Assembly (NCBI GenBank): GCA_947488605.1
Contig: CANKZJ010000002.1
Span: 545,203 to 609,202 of the forward strand
DNA: 64,000 bases
From: an uncultured Paracoccaceae bacterium
GTDB taxonomy: Bacteria; Pseudomonadota; Alphaproteobacteria; Rhodobacterales; Rhodobacteraceae
Direction: 5' to 3'
Made by a program: the position numbers and the translations under genes. Of this stretch, positions 1 through 9,559 are shown piece after piece; the stretch's first letter is position 1; every line of letters begins with the position of its first letter. Below the pieces are notes generated by a model. The model was not told the DNA's origin and did no database searches. It saw nothing but the letters and a program-made list of their open reading frames with translations.

Positions 1-2
1 AT

Positions 3-3000
3 AGCGTCAGTTTGGCGTTGGGCCTGTGCGAAGGTGTGATCAGCCGGATTGGCAGGGTTTGGGCCGATGGGACGGAAATATCAGTCGAGGCGCTAAACCT
101 GCGACTTTATTCGGGCACGATGGATCAATTGCCTGACCCGAAGATATTGGCTGTTGAAGGGGCTCAGAACACGCCTGCCTATCGTGGGACAGCTTATGTT
201 GTGCTGGAGGATTTACCACTTGAGCAGTTTGGTAACCGCATTCCGCAGCTCACTTTTGAAGTTATGCGGCCAAGCGCTGGCGCGCAGACTCATTTTTCAG
301 GCATGATTAGGGCAGCCAGCTTAATGCCGGGTGTCGGTGAATACGCGCTTGCGACGACGCAGGTCTATGCATCTTCGTCTTTCGGCGAGCAGCTTGCCGT
401 GAATACGAACTCTCCGCTTGGTGGGAGTGACTTCACCGTGTCGATGGATGCACTGCAAGCGGAGTTGCCTGCATGCCAGTCAGTTATCGTTCCAGTCACG
501 TGGTTTGCTAATGATTTACGCTGCGGGGAATGTGTCGTTGCACCGAAGGTTTCGTCGGAGGCCACGGATGCGGCGGGGATGCCTTGGCAGGTTTCGGGTA
601 TCAATCGCAGTGTGGCACAAACGGTCGCCGTTAACGACGGGAGGCCGATCAGTGAGGGAACACCGACTGATGCGGCCGTTGTTGAGGCGCTGGCTGACCT
701 CGCATCGCGCGACATCGACGTGGTTTTCTACCCACAGATGATGATGGAACAGATCAGCGGAAATACTTTGCCGGATCCTTGGGCCGGTGCGCTGGGCCAG
801 CCTGCTTTGCCGTGGCGTGGACACCTTACGGCGTCGCGCGCGCCGGGCGTTGCCGGTTCCCCTGATGGGACGTCCTTGGCCGATGATGAGGTTGCAGCGT
901 TCATGGGTGAAGCGCGCGTTTCGGATTTTACCTTTGATGGCACACGTGTGATTTATGATGGTCCCGCTGATTTCGGATATCGGCGGTTCATTCTGCACTA
1001 TGCAGCACTTTGCGCAGCAAGTGGTGGCGTTTCCGCATTTTTCATTGGCTCGGAGATGCCGGGCCTGACGAAGGTGCGTGGCGCAAATGGCACCTTTCCT
1101 TTTGTTGAAGCGCTTCGTGCGTTGGCCGTGGACGCGCGTGCTATTTTGGGGCCTGCATGCAAAATCAGCTACGCCGCAGACTGGACCGAGTATCATGGAT
1201 ACCAGCCCGTAGGGACACAAGATAAGTTGTTTCATCTTGATAGGTTATGGGCTGATCCTAATATTGATTTTGTGGGCGTTTCTGCAGCGATGCCATTGGC
1301 CGATTGGCGTGAAGACGCAGACCACCGCGATCAAGACGCCGGGTCGATATATGATCTAGAATACTTGAAAAGCAATGTTGCAGGCGGTGAGGGTTTCGAT
1401 TGGCGCTATCCCACGCCAGAGGCGCGGGCTGCCCAGCGCCGTGTTCCGCTTACGGATGATCAAGGTGAGCCTTGGCTGTGGCGACCAAAAGATTTCGCGG
1501 GTTGGTGGTCGAAGTCCCACCATGAGCGTATCGACGGCGTCAAGCAGGCTGCTGCTTCCGCATGGGTGCCTGAAAGTAAACCGATCTGGTTCGCCTCGAT
1601 TGGTTGCAAAGCCGTCCATTTGGGTGCGAACCAGCCGGGCCGGTTCCTGCATGCGGGATCTGATGACGCTAGCTTGCCCGAACAATCGAACGGCAACCGC
1701 GACGATTTCATGCAGATGCAATATCTGACCGCGTTTCTTGGTCATTTTTCGGTACCAGAGAACAACCCGGCATCCACGCAATATAGTGGGCAAATGATTG
1801 ATCTTGCCCGCATGCATGTTTGGGGTTGGGACGCGCGGCCCTATCCGTTTTGGCCGGGCAATCAGACGATTTGGTCTGATGGTTCGGATTATGACGATGG
1901 CCTGTGGCTGAATGGGCGTGCAACTAACCGATCGTTGGCATCGGTTGTCGGAGAGATTTGTGAGCGGTCTGGTATGGTGTCTTATGACACGGCGTCGCTG
2001 TTTGGCGTGGTCCGCGGCTATACTGTCAGCGATGCTGGCACGGCTCGCGAGGCATTGCAGCCCTTAATGTTAGCATATGGTTTTGACGCCGTGGAACGTG
2101 ATGGCGTAATGATTTTCCGCAGTCGTTGCGGTGAGGCGGATTATGTTCTGCGAAATAGTGACTTGGCACTGGACCCTGAAGAAGACCGCGCTCTTGCGTT
2201 GACGCGGGCGGCGGATACAGAGACCCCGGGAAAGGTGCAATTTGGGTATATTCATGCGGACGGTGAATACGATCCGGCTTCGGCCGAGATTGTTATGCCG
2301 GATGCAGAAAACCCAGCGTTATCTCGTAGTGAAGCGCCGATTGCTCTGACAAGGTCCGAGGGTCAGGCGGTCGTCACACGTTGGCTACAAGAAGCCCGCG
2401 TTGGGCGTGACACGGCGCGCTTTGCATTGCCACCATCGATGGCGCAGGTGGGTTCAGGTGATACTGTTTTGCTGGATACCGATCAACACAAAGGCACATA
2501 CCGTATCGATCGGGTCGAAGAAGCCGGACTGCGGTTAATCGAAGCCACCCGGATCGAACCAGAAGCCTATACTGTTCAGCCTATGCGCCATGCCCCCGTC
2601 AATATGCAGCCATTTGTAGGTCCGATTCCGGCAGAGATGGTCTTTCTTGATTTACCGCTGCTGACAGGGGATGAGTTGCCTCATGCGCCATATGTAGCGG
2701 CCTCTGGGCGGCCTTGGCCCGGCAGTATTGGTCTTTACGGTGCGCCGCAGGACAGTGACTATACCTTACAGGAAATACTCAATGAAGCGTCGATTATTGG
2801 TGTGACGCAAACAGCATTAGACCGCGGGCCAATGGGCATCTGGGACAGACAGGCGGCTGTAGAGGTCTCATTGGTGAACGGGACATTGAGTTCAGCACTT
2901 GCTGAGGCATTGCTTGCGGGAGCGAACACCATCGCGATTGGGGATGGGTCGGTGGACCAATGGGAAATCATGCAGTTTCAACACGCACTGTCGCTGTTTG

Positions 3001-3557
3001 AACGTGGCTTTGCGCTGTCGGGGTTTTTGCGCGGGCAAGCAGGCAGCGGTGGTTTGATGCCTGATGTGTGGCCCGCAGGGTCACGCGTGGTGCTGATGAA
3101 TTCGGTGCCTGTACAAATTTCGCTGCCCACGGCATCGCGCGGCACAGCACGGCATTTTCGGTATGGTCCTGCCAAGCAACCATTGACGGATCCAAGCTAT
3201 CGCTATGTCAGTCATGCGTTTGCTGGCAATGGCTTGCGGCCTTATCCGGTCGTCCATTTGCGCGCCATAGAACGTGCCGCCGGATTAGACATCGCGTGGA
3301 TCAGGTGCAGCCGCATTGACGGTGACATTTGGGCGGATGGTGAAATTCCCCTTGGCGAAGATAGTGAGGTTTACACGGTGCGCGTGTCGCAGTTTGGGTT
3401 GGTCGTTCGTGAGGACACGGTAAATACGCCTGTGTGGTCATATACTGCGACTGATCAGGCGAGCGATCTGTCTGCGGGGCCGTATGACATTGAAGTTGCA
3501 CAAGTCTCTGATCGCTTTGGTGCAGGACCATTCACGCGTCTAGAGCGTGTCGCATGA
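3..3557 (+). CDS. GTA tail/host-specificity megaprotein (g15-like), 5' truncated
   Basis: The reading frame is open from the left edge, so the true start lies outside the window; about 1184 residues are visible. It resembles the large last structural protein of the Rhodobacter capsulatus gene transfer agent (g15, Rcc01698), a tail-tip/host-contact component of the phage-like particle that carries host DNA. Visible hallmarks are the early SLALGLCEG segment typical of phage tail-J/g15 proteins, a TIM-barrel-like glycosidase-type region with aromatic-rich motifs (roughly residues 200-600), and a beta-rich C-terminal half. The stop overlaps the next start by four bases. Family recognition is from memory of the RcGTA proteins. 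The other GTA head and tail genes should lie immediately to the left. Confidence 0.88.
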   Translation, partial: SVSLALGLCEGVISRIGRVWADGTEISVEALNLRLYSGTMDQLPDPKILAVEGAQNTPAYRGTAYVVLEDLPLEQFGNRIPQLTFEVMRPSAGAQTHFSGMIRAASLMPGVGEYALATTQVYASSSFGEQLAVNTNSPLGGSDFTVSMDALQAELPACQSVIVPVTWFANDLRCGECVVAPKVSSEATDAAGMPWQVSGINRSVAQTVAVNDGRPISEGTPTDAAVVEALADLASRDIDVVFYPQMMMEQISGNTLPDPWAGALGQPALPWRGHLTASRAPGVAGSPDGTSLADDEVAAFMGEARVSDFTFDGTRVIYDGPADFGYRRFILHYAALCAASGGVSAFFIGSEMPGLTKVRGANGTFPFVEALRALAVDARAILGPACKISYAADWTEYHGYQPVGTQDKLFHLDRLWADPNIDFVGVSAAMPLADWREDADHRDQDAGSIYDLEYLKSNVAGGEGFDWRYPTPEARAAQRRVPLTDDQGEPWLWRPKDFAGWWSKSHHERIDGVKQAAASAWVPESKPIWFASIGCKAVHLGANQPGRFLHAGSDDASLPEQSNGNRDDFMQMQYLTAFLGHFSVPENNPASTQYSGQMIDLARMHVWGWDARPYPFWPGNQTIWSDGSDYDDGLWLNGRATNRSLASVVGEICERSGMVSYDTASLFGVVRGYTVSDAGTAREALQPLMLAYGFDAVERDGVMIFRSRCGEADYVLRNSDLALDPEEDRALALTRAADTETPGKVQFGYIHADGEYDPASAEIVMPDAENPALSRSEAPIALTRSEGQAVVTRWLQEARVGRDTARFALPPSMAQVGSGDTVLLDTDQHKGTYRIDRVEEAGLRLIEATRIEPEAYTVQPMRHAPVNMQPFVGPIPAEMVFLDLPLLTGDELPHAPYVAASGRPWPGSIGLYGAPQDSDYTLQEILNEASIIGVTQTALDRGPMGIWDRQAAVEVSLVNGTLSSALAEALLAGANTIAIGDGSVDQWEIMQFQHALSLFERGFALSGFLRGQAGSGGLMPDVWPAGSRVVLMNSVPVQISLPTASRGTARHFRYGPAKQPLTDPSYRYVSHAFAGNGLRPYPVVHLRAIERAAGLDIAWIRCSRIDGDIWADGEIPLGEDSEVYTVRVSQFGLVVREDTVNTPVWSYTATDQASDLSAGPYDIEVAQVSDRFGAGPFTRLERVA

Positions 3558-3847
3558 GGCCGGTCAGCTTTGCTGATCTAGAGGTGGCTATACGTGTCTT
3601 GCTAGATGCAGATCAAGGTCAGCGCACTTCCCTTGCGCAGTGCTTGATCGAACGTGCGCATTTGGCTGATCAATACCGCCAGACGCGCGGGCGTCCGCAT
3701 CCGGAGTTTGGAACGGGTACGCTGATGTCCGCAGCACAGAAGTTTAAAAAGCAACCGCGGCCCGCTGTCTTGGCTGCAGACGAGTTGAAAACCACCGTGA
3801 CTATCGTGAACGCATTGCTGGCGCACTGTGTGCATCAATCTGCGTGA
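3554..3847 (+). CDS. small conserved protein at 3' end of GTA cluster (DUF7742-like)
   Basis: This is a 97-residue protein whose ATG overlaps the GTA tail gene stop (ATGA), so the two are translationally coupled. It begins MRPVSFADLEVAIRVLL and contains GRPHPEFGTGTLMSAA. That matches a small soluble family I recall directly after g15 in Rhodobacteraceae, which I believe is DUF7742. It has no signal peptide and no membrane segment and is predicted to be mainly helical. Its function is unknown. Position alone suggests a role in GTA assembly or regulation, or simple hitch-hiking at the operon end. Confidence 0.72.
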   Translation: MRPVSFADLEVAIRVLLDADQGQRTSLAQCLIERAHLADQYRQTRGRPHPEFGTGTLMSAAQKFKKQPRPAVLAADELKTTVTIVNALLAHCVHQSA

Positions 3848-3928
3848 ATGACCACATCACAGGTTTGTTCTTGGCTTGACGACATAATCTGATCTAAGTG
3901 TTAGGTTGAAGCAAGCAAGGTGACCGTC

Positions 3929-4738
3929 ATGGCCCAACCACAACATCATCTGACCGAAGTTGATCCCGTCTGGAATCGCATCTGCGATGAGGCGGAAGCA
4001 GCGATTGCCAAAGAGCCATTGATGGGTGGCTTGATCCATGCGGGCGTTCTGCACCACAAGAGCTTTGAGGGGGCGTTGGCCTACCGCATTTCCATGAAGC
4101 TGTCCTCGCCAGAGATGTCAGAACAGATTTTGCGTGAGATTGCAGATCAGGCTTATGTTGATGCGCCTGAATTGGTTTCGGCTGCGCGTGCGGACCTCGT
4201 TGCAACCTATGACCGTGATCCGGCCTGCCACCGCTTTATGAAGCCACTTTTGTTCTTCAAGGGTTTCCAAGCGGTGCAGGCCTACCGGTTGGGCCATTGG
4301 CTCTACCGGAATAACCGTCAAGATTTGGCTTATTTCATTCAGATGCGCACAAGCGAGATGTTCGGCGTGGATATCCATCCTGCAGCCAAAATCGGGCAGG
4401 GGATCATGATTGACCATGCGCACTCTATTGTTGTGGGTGAGACGGCTGTTGTTGGTGACAACGTGTCGATGCTCCACTCTGTCACTCTTGGGGGGACGGG
4501 CAAGGAAGATGATGATCGTCACCCAAAGATTGGCGACGGTGTGCTGATCGGGGCTGGCGCCAAGGTTCTGGGTAACATCAAGGTTGGACATTGCAGCCGG
4601 ATCGCTGCGGGCTCTGTCGTGCTGGAGGAAGTACCACCGATGAAAACCGTCGCCGGTGTGCCCGCAAAGATCGTGGGTGAGGCGGGATGTTCGCAGCCGT
4701 CAATCACGATGGATCAGATTTTGAAGACGATGATATAG
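3929..4738 (+). CDS. cysE: serine O-acetyltransferase
   Basis: CysE transfers acetyl from acetyl-CoA to L-serine to give O-acetylserine, the carbon skeleton for cysteine. The protein has about 269 residues. The N-terminal half is the helical SATase domain (HLTEVDPVWNRICDEAEAA at the start). The C-terminal half is a left-handed beta helix of hexapeptide repeats, with the DIHPAAKIGQGIMIDHAHSI segment and the catalytic-region DHAH and LHSVTLGGTG signatures. I prefer ATG 3929 over the in-frame GTG at 3920, because AAGG at 3917-3920 sits at proper spacing for the ATG. The gene stands alone, with its own terminator shared with the convergent pdhC gene. Confidence 0.95.
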   Translation: MAQPQHHLTEVDPVWNRICDEAEAAIAKEPLMGGLIHAGVLHHKSFEGALAYRISMKLSSPEMSEQILREIADQAYVDAPELVSAARADLVATYDRDPACHRFMKPLLFFKGFQAVQAYRLGHWLYRNNRQDLAYFIQMRTSEMFGVDIHPAAKIGQGIMIDHAHSIVVGETAVVGDNVSMLHSVTLGGTGKEDDDRHPKIGDGVLIGAGAKVLGNIKVGHCSRIAAGSVVLEEVPPMKTVAGVPAKIVGEAGCSQPSITMDQILKTMI

Positions 4739-4740
4739 CA

Positions 4741-4771
4741 AAAAGGCGGTCCATAATCTGGCCGCCTTTTT
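4741..4771. terminator. bidirectional terminator between cysE and pdhC
   Basis: An inverted repeat AAAAGGCGG / CCGCCTTTT with a 12-base loop and T-rich flanks on both strands lies right after the cysE stop and before the convergent pdhC stop. It should stop transcription from both sides. Confidence 0.85.
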
Positions 4772-4789
4772 ATATTTTGTATCAGTTGC

Positions 4790-6082
4790 TTACGCGAGCA
4801 TTGTCATTGGGTTTTCAAGGTTGTCCTTTATCGCGTTCAGCAGGTCTGCACCCATGGCACCATCAATCACACGGTGATCAACAGACAATGTGGTCGACAT
4901 CACTGTGCCCACTGTCAACTCGCCATCGGCCCCGACAATCGGCTTCTTCGCGCCTGCGCCGACCGCAAGGATCGCGGCATGTGGTGGGTTGATGATCGCA
5001 TCAAAGTTGTCGATGCCGAACATGCCCAAGTTAGAAATCGCAAAGCTGCCGCCTTGGAATTCATGGGGGGCCAGTTTGCGTTCGCGCGCGCGCCCAGCGA
5101 GGTCTTTCATTTCGGCGGATAGGGCCGAGAGCGATTTCATCTCGGCATCACGCAGAACCGGCGTGAACAGGCCGCCTTCGATGGCAACAGCCACCGCCAC
5201 ATCTGATTTTTCAAACCGCAACGTGCGATCACCAGCCCAGACCGCATTCGCATCTGGCACCTGTTGCAACGCCAAAGCGCAGGCTTTGATGATAAAGTCG
5301 TTGACCGACAGCTTGACGCCGCGCGGTTCAAGTTGCTTGTTGAGCTGGCTGCGGAACTTAAGCAGTGCATCCAGTTGAATATCGCGGCGCAGATAGAAAT
5401 GCGGCACCGATTGCTTGGCCTCTGTCAGGCGGGCTGCAATCGTTTTGCGCATACCGTCTAATTTTACTTCCTCAAATGGGCGATCCGCGTAGGTCTTCAG
5501 CACAACATCCGTCGAAGGACCGGTGGCCATCGCGGCGCCAGCAGCAGCGGGTGCTGCGGCCTTCGCGGCAGGCGCTGCGGCTTTTGGTACAGCCGTTGCG
5601 TTTTCAACGTCTGCTTTGACGATGCGGCCATGCGGGCCAGAGCCCGACAAGGTTGTCAGGTCCAAGCCTTTGTCGGCTGCAATACGGCGGGCAAGGGGTG
5701 TCGCGAAAACGCGCGCCCCATCTTTGGCAGGTGCTGCTGGGGCAGGGATCGCAGTCGCTGACGCATTGGCAACGGGTGCCGCAGCAGGGGCGGCCTCGGC
5801 TTTAGCCGCAGGCGCGCTGCCGATATCATCAGCACTCTCACCGTCTTCCAGCAACACGGCGATCACATCGTTGACTTTCACACCTTCGGTGCCCTCGGCG
5901 ATCAGAATCTTGCCGATCACACCTTCATCGACGGCTTCAAATTCCATCGTGGCTTTGTCGGTCTCAATCTCGGCCATGATATCGCCCGAGGATACGGTAT
6001 CACCTTCTTTGACGTGCCATTTGGCCAGCGTGCCTTCCTCCATTGTAGGCGACAGGGCAGGCATCAGGATTTCAGTTGGCAT
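4790..6082 (-). CDS. pdhC: pyruvate dehydrogenase E2, dihydrolipoamide acetyltransferase
   Basis: E2 forms the core of pyruvate dehydrogenase and passes the acetyl group from E1 to CoA through lipoyl-lysine. The protein has 430 residues: one N-terminal lipoyl domain (lipoylated K43 in [10 protein letters not shown]), an Ala/Pro-rich linker at about 80-120, the peripheral-subunit-binding domain at about 122-160 ([18 protein letters not shown]), a second Ala-rich linker, and the acyltransferase domain with the catalytic DHRVIDG near H403. It is the last gene of the pdh operon. The membrane-protein gene just upstream separates it from pdhB. The lipoamide dehydrogenase partner is not in the window. 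Confidence 0.96.
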   Translation of the reverse strand: MPTEILMPALSPTMEEGTLAKWHVKEGDTVSSGDIMAEIETDKATMEFEAVDEGVIGKILIAEGTEGVKVNDVIAVLLEDGESADDIGSAPAAKAEAAPAAAPVANASATAIPAPAAPAKDGARVFATPLARRIAADKGLDLTTLSGSGPHGRIVKADVENATAVPKAAAPAAKAAAPAAAGAAMATGPSTDVVLKTYADRPFEEVKLDGMRKTIAARLTEAKQSVPHFYLRRDIQLDALLKFRSQLNKQLEPRGVKLSVNDFIIKACALALQQVPDANAVWAGDRTLRFEKSDVAVAVAIEGGLFTPVLRDAEMKSLSALSAEMKDLAGRARERKLAPHEFQGGSFAISNLGMFGIDNFDAIINPPHAAILAVGAGAKKPIVGADGELTVGTVMSTTLSVDHRVIDGAMGADLLNAIKDNLENPMTMLA

Positions 6083-6093
6083 AAGATTTGTCC

Positions 6094-6564
6094 TCAGTTT
6101 GAGAAGGAATAGAAAAGGGTGGCGATGTCGATCAGCAAGATAGCGGCGCAGAAAACGACAAATGATCCGGTAGCAATGCTTTTGGCGCGAGACACAAGAG
6201 GATGTTTCTCTGAAAGCCAGGCTTGGAAGGAATCCAATTTTTGGGCATGGGAATGTTTGCGCGCAGCCAGAAATTCAAGCCCAAGCTGCAAACGAAGCTG
6301 TTCAACAACAACATAGACAACTGCCGAAAACGTAACAAAGCAAACAACACATAACATCGCCCGAATGGGCAAGCTTGACGATACACTTGCTTCAATCGAC
6401 AGCGCCTGAAAAGCGAAGCTATCAACTGCGCCAAGATTAAAGGCCACGGTTATAAAAGAGGCGGTCAAAAACGCACCGCAAACCCATAGAAGATTGCGAT
6501 TGTTGTCGCGCAAGGAAACGACGGTGCTTTCAAAAAGCCAGTCGCTCCCCTTGGCGTTATCCAT
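6094..6564 (-). CDS. uncharacterised membrane protein inside the pdh operon
   Basis: I do not recognise a family. The protein has about 156 residues. A hydrophilic N-terminus (about 1-27) is followed by hydrophobic stretches near 28-48, 66-86 and 130-152, separated by a basic segment ([15 protein letters not shown]), so it is probably an inner-membrane protein with three spanning segments. An in-frame ATG at 6585 lies one base after the pdhB stop. The ATG at 6564 has GGAG six bases upstream and is the better start; either way it is coupled to pdhB. The gene ends 11 bases before pdhC. Its place between E1-beta and E2 is unusual. It could be an accessory factor or an insertion into the operon. 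Confidence 0.75.
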   Translation of the reverse strand: MDNAKGSDWLFESTVVSLRDNNRNLLWVCGAFLTASFITVAFNLGAVDSFAFQALSIEASVSSSLPIRAMLCVVCFVTFSAVVYVVVEQLRLQLGLEFLAARKHSHAQKLDSFQAWLSEKHPLVSRAKSIATGSFVVFCAAILLIDIATLFYSFSN

Positions 6565-6586
6565 CTCTTGCTCCGTGGCCTTCATC

Positions 6587-7951
6587 TTACCGGTAAGTTA
6601 CTTTTTTGCAGGCTTCGATGACTTCGTCGACGGTCAGCAAAGCGTGTTTTTCAAGGTTCGCCGCGTAAGGCATCGGCACATCTTTACCCGTCAATGTGAT
6701 GACCGGCGCATCGAGGTAATCAAACGCCTCTTGCATGATTACGCCGCTGATGTAGCCACCTACGCTGCCTTGCGGCCAACCTTCTTCAACGGTTACGCAG
6801 CGGTTCGTTTTGCGGACCGAATTTAGGATCGTTGCCGTATCCATCGGACGCAAACTACGCAAGTTAATGACTTCGGCATTGATACCTTCCTCAGCTAGCT
6901 TTTCAGCAGCGGCCAAAGCGTAGGTCATCCCGATACCAAAGCTGACAATTGTGACATCATCACCGGAACGCTCGATCTTGGCTTTGCCAAACGGAATAGT
7001 GAAATCATCCATCACCGGCACATCAAATGATTTGCCATACATGATCTCGTTCTCCAGGAAGATAACGGGGTTCGGATCACGGATCGCGGTCTTCAGCAAA
7101 CCTTTTGCGTCCGCAGCCGAATAAGGCATCACAACCTTCAAACCAGGCACCTGCATATACCAAGCTGCATAACACTGCGAGTGCTGCGCGCCCACGCGGG
7201 CGGCTGCACCGTTTGCGCCACGGAACACCATTGGTGCCCCCATCTGACCACCCGACATATAGAGCGTCTTTGCGGCAGAGTTAATAATATGATCAATGGC
7301 TTGCATGGCGAAATTAAACGTCATGAATTCAACAATCGGCTTCAATCCACCAAAGGCGGCACCTGTGGCGATACCGGCAAAACCATGCTCGGTGATAGGC
7401 GTGTCGATGACGCGTTTGGCACCGAATTCATCCAGCAAACCTTGGGAAATCTTATAAGCACCTTGGTACTCGGCGACTTCCTCGCCCATCAAGAACACGT
7501 CTTCGTCGCTGCGCATCTCTTCGGCCATCGCGTCACGCAGGGCTTCACGCACTGTGGTCGGCTTGGTCTCAACATCTGCGTCCCAATCCGGGGTCACATC
7601 CCCGACAGGTGCTGCAGGGGCCGCAGCGATAGGTTCGGCTGGCGCGGTCGCGGGTGCAGCTTCAGCCGGTGCAGCAGCAGGGGCGGCGCCAGCAGTGGGT
7701 ACATCTTCACCTTCTTCGACAAGGATGGCGATGACTTCGTTCACCTTCACACCTTCGGTGCCTTCAGCGATCAGGATCTTGCCAACGATGCCTTCATCAA
7801 CGGCTTCGAATTCCATCGTGGCTTTGTCGGTTTCAATCTCGGCCATGATGTCACCGGACGATACGGTATCACCCTCTTTAACAAGCCATTTGGCCAAGGT
7901 GCCTTCTTCCATTGTGGGGGACAGGGCGGGCATAAGAATTTCAGTTGCCAT
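6587..7951 (-). CDS. pdhB: pyruvate dehydrogenase E1 beta subunit with lipoyl domain
   Basis: E1-beta pairs with PdhA to decarboxylate pyruvate on thiamine diphosphate and acetylate lipoyl groups. The protein has 454 residues: an N-terminal lipoyl domain almost identical to that of PdhC (K43 in [10 protein letters not shown]), an Ala/Pro-rich linker at about 80-120, then the transketolase-like pyrimidine-binding and C-terminal domains, starting at [14 protein letters not shown] and including [15 protein letters not shown] lipoyl domain on E1-beta is a known alphaproteobacterial arrangement, not an error. It starts three bases after pdhA and is followed at once by the extra membrane-protein gene. 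Confidence 0.96.
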   Translation of the reverse strand: MATEILMPALSPTMEEGTLAKWLVKEGDTVSSGDIMAEIETDKATMEFEAVDEGIVGKILIAEGTEGVKVNEVIAILVEEGEDVPTAGAAPAAAPAEAAPATAPAEPIAAAPAAPVGDVTPDWDADVETKPTTVREALRDAMAEEMRSDEDVFLMGEEVAEYQGAYKISQGLLDEFGAKRVIDTPITEHGFAGIATGAAFGGLKPIVEFMTFNFAMQAIDHIINSAAKTLYMSGGQMGAPMVFRGANGAAARVGAQHSQCYAAWYMQVPGLKVVMPYSAADAKGLLKTAIRDPNPVIFLENEIMYGKSFDVPVMDDFTIPFGKAKIERSGDDVTIVSFGIGMTYALAAAEKLAEEGINAEVINLRSLRPMDTATILNSVRKTNRCVTVEEGWPQGSVGGYISGVIMQEAFDYLDAPVITLTGKDVPMPYAANLEKHALLTVDEVIEACKKVTYR

Positions 7952-7954
7952 GGC

Positions 7955-8956
7955 TTACGCCTCCACTTCTGCGTAAATGTCTGTCCAAAGCTCTTCCAAT
8001 GCAGGCTCTGGGCTTTCCTTGGAAAACTCGGCCGCTTCATTGACGGTCGCTTTGATTTCTTTATCGATCGCCTTGAGGTCATCCTCCGTGGCGTGCTTGC
8101 CGGTCAGCAACATATCGCGGATTTGCTCAATTGGGTCGCGCTCATCACGCATTTTCTGCACTTCGTCGCGGGTCCGGTACTTGGCAGGATCGGACATAGA
8201 GTGGCCGCGATAGCGGTATGTTTTGACTTCGAGAATATATGGGCCTTTGCCAGACCGGCAGTGTGCAACGGCACGCTCGCCTGCTTCTTTGACGGCAAGA
8301 ACGGACATGCCGTCGACCTCTTCGCCTTTGATGCCGTACGCGGCACCACGTTCCCAAAGCGAAGGTGACTTGGTTGAGCGCACAACGGAAGTACCCATCG
8401 CGTAGCCGTTGTTTTCAATCACAAACACAACCGGCAAATCCCAAAGCTGCGCCATATTGTAGGTTTCATAGACCTGACCTTGGTTTGCTGCACCGTCACC
8501 AAAGTAGGTGAAGGTCACGCGGTCATTGCCTTTATACTTGTCAGAAAAAGCGAGACCAGCACCCAGAGGCACCTGTGCTGCAACAATCCCGTGACCACCA
8601 TAGAAATGCTTCTCTTTCGAGAACATATGCATCGAGCCGCCTTTGCCCTTGGAAAAACCGCCCTCTCGCCCCGTTAGCTCTGCCATGATGCCCTTGGGGT
8701 CCATGCCGCACGCCAACATATGGCCGTGGTCGCGGTAGGATGTAACGCGCTTGTCACCTTCCTCGGCTGCGGCCTCAAGGCCCACAACAACCGCTTCTTG
8801 TCCAATGTAGAGGTGGCAGAAACCGCCGATAAGGCCCATGCCATATAACTGGCCTGCCTTTTCCTCAAACCTGCGGATCAGCAGCATTTCACGGTAATGT
8901 CCGAGCAGTTCTTCTGCCGAGACGTTGGGTTTCGCGGCGGCCTTCTTGGGCGGCAT
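7955..8956 (-). CDS. pdhA: pyruvate dehydrogenase E1 alpha subunit
   Basis: PdhA is the thiamine-diphosphate-binding subunit of E1, linking glycolytic and Entner-Doudoroff pyruvate to acetyl-CoA. The protein has 333 residues, the usual length. The ThDP motif runs from GDG (153-155) to ENN (181-183), and the phosphorylation-loop region is YRYRGHSMSDPAKYRTRDE. It is the first gene of pdhA-pdhB-(membrane protein)-pdhC. A Shine-Dalgarno sequence (GGAGGA) precedes the start, and an AT-rich inverted repeat sits 27-44 bases upstream of the start codon, a candidate operator for the operon. Confidence 0.96.
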   Translation of the reverse strand: MPPKKAAAKPNVSAEELLGHYREMLLIRRFEEKAGQLYGMGLIGGFCHLYIGQEAVVVGLEAAAEEGDKRVTSYRDHGHMLACGMDPKGIMAELTGREGGFSKGKGGSMHMFSKEKHFYGGHGIVAAQVPLGAGLAFSDKYKGNDRVTFTYFGDGAANQGQVYETYNMAQLWDLPVVFVIENNGYAMGTSVVRSTKSPSLWERGAAYGIKGEEVDGMSVLAVKEAGERAVAHCRSGKGPYILEVKTYRYRGHSMSDPAKYRTRDEVQKMRDERDPIEQIRDMLLTGKHATEDDLKAIDKEIKATVNEAAEFSKESPEPALEELWTDIYAEVEA

Positions 8957-8982
8957 GAGCTATCCTCCAGCGTGTTCTTAAG

Positions 8983-9000
8983 TAGTTTAGTATTAAACTA
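8983..9000. promoter_or_regulatory. AT-rich inverted repeat upstream of pdhA
   Basis: TAGTTTA-GTAT-TAAACTA has seven-base perfect arms and a four-base spacer, in the promoter region of the pdh operon. The neighbouring sequence is also AT-rich (TCTTTTAAACC). It looks like a dimeric repressor or activator site. I cannot name the protein. Confidence 0.5.
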
Positions 9001-9099
9001 TCTTTTAAACCATGCGCGGAAAAAATGCGAGTGTCAAAGTGACCTTTGGTCAAGCGCCAGCGGAATAGCCGCGTTGCGTCTTGCGAATGTCGCCAGTTA

Positions 9100-9399
9100 T
9101 TAGCGGATAACGATCTCGTCCGCGCGGATCATGCCAAGTACATCACGCGCTTGTTGATCCAGCAGGTCCAGATCAAGGAAGTTATCAGACAGACGCACCG
9201 TCAGGTTTTCCATCCGCGCAACCTCGGTCTGTAAGGCGGCCAACTCAATAGCCAGCGCATCGCCCTCGGCTTTCACTTCGATCCGCTTGAACAGACCGTA
9301 ATCGCCCTGCACGGCAGCGAACGTGAAATACAGCCCCAGCATGATCATGCCAAGGAAATAGAACAAAGCGCCAAGTTGCGTGCGGCCGCGTCGGATCAT
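9100..9399 (-). CDS. ftsB: septum formation initiator / FtsB-like protein
   Basis: This small bitopic divisome protein (FtsB/DivIC family) works with FtsL and FtsQ to activate septal wall synthesis. It has 99 residues. A basic N-terminus (MIRRGRTQLG) is followed by one transmembrane helix at about 10-30 and a periplasmic coiled coil at about 40-75 with leucine heptads (LAIELAALQTEVARMENLTVRL). A short C-terminal segment contains DLLDQQARDVLG. It lies directly upstream of pdhA, on the same strand, as is common in alphaproteobacteria, though 143 bases and a candidate operator separate them. Confidence 0.82.
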   Translation of the reverse strand: MIRRGRTQLGALFYFLGMIMLGLYFTFAAVQGDYGLFKRIEVKAEGDALAIELAALQTEVARMENLTVRLSDNFLDLDLLDQQARDVLGMIRADEIVIR

Positions 9400-9559
9400 A
9401 TGTCTGCCTCAAACGTCACCTCTTTTGGGTAACTAAAGACAGAATCGCATATTTGATTCGCGAAGGGAATCCCTTAATTGCAATAAACTGCGGTAAAGAA
9501 TTGACGAAAACGTCAGGTGGGTCATGTTGAACTCCATCAACTTTGGGAGGGAACATGTT

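Noticed and set aside
7800..7951. Lipoyl domain on E1-beta as an abnormal fusion
   Set aside because: A lipoyl domain on PdhB is a known normal feature of alphaproteobacterial pyruvate dehydrogenase.
7181..8368. Long plus-strand open frame opposite pdhB and pdhA (395 codons)
   Set aside because: It is antisense to two certain genes, has no ribosome site and an amino acid composition (Cys, His, Arg, Gly rich) typical of the reverse frame of GC-rich coding DNA.
9502..9515. Inverted repeat TGACG-AAAA-CGTCA as an operator of the small lipoprotein gene
   Set aside because: The arms are only five bases and TTGACG may be a -35 element; too little to call beyond mention.
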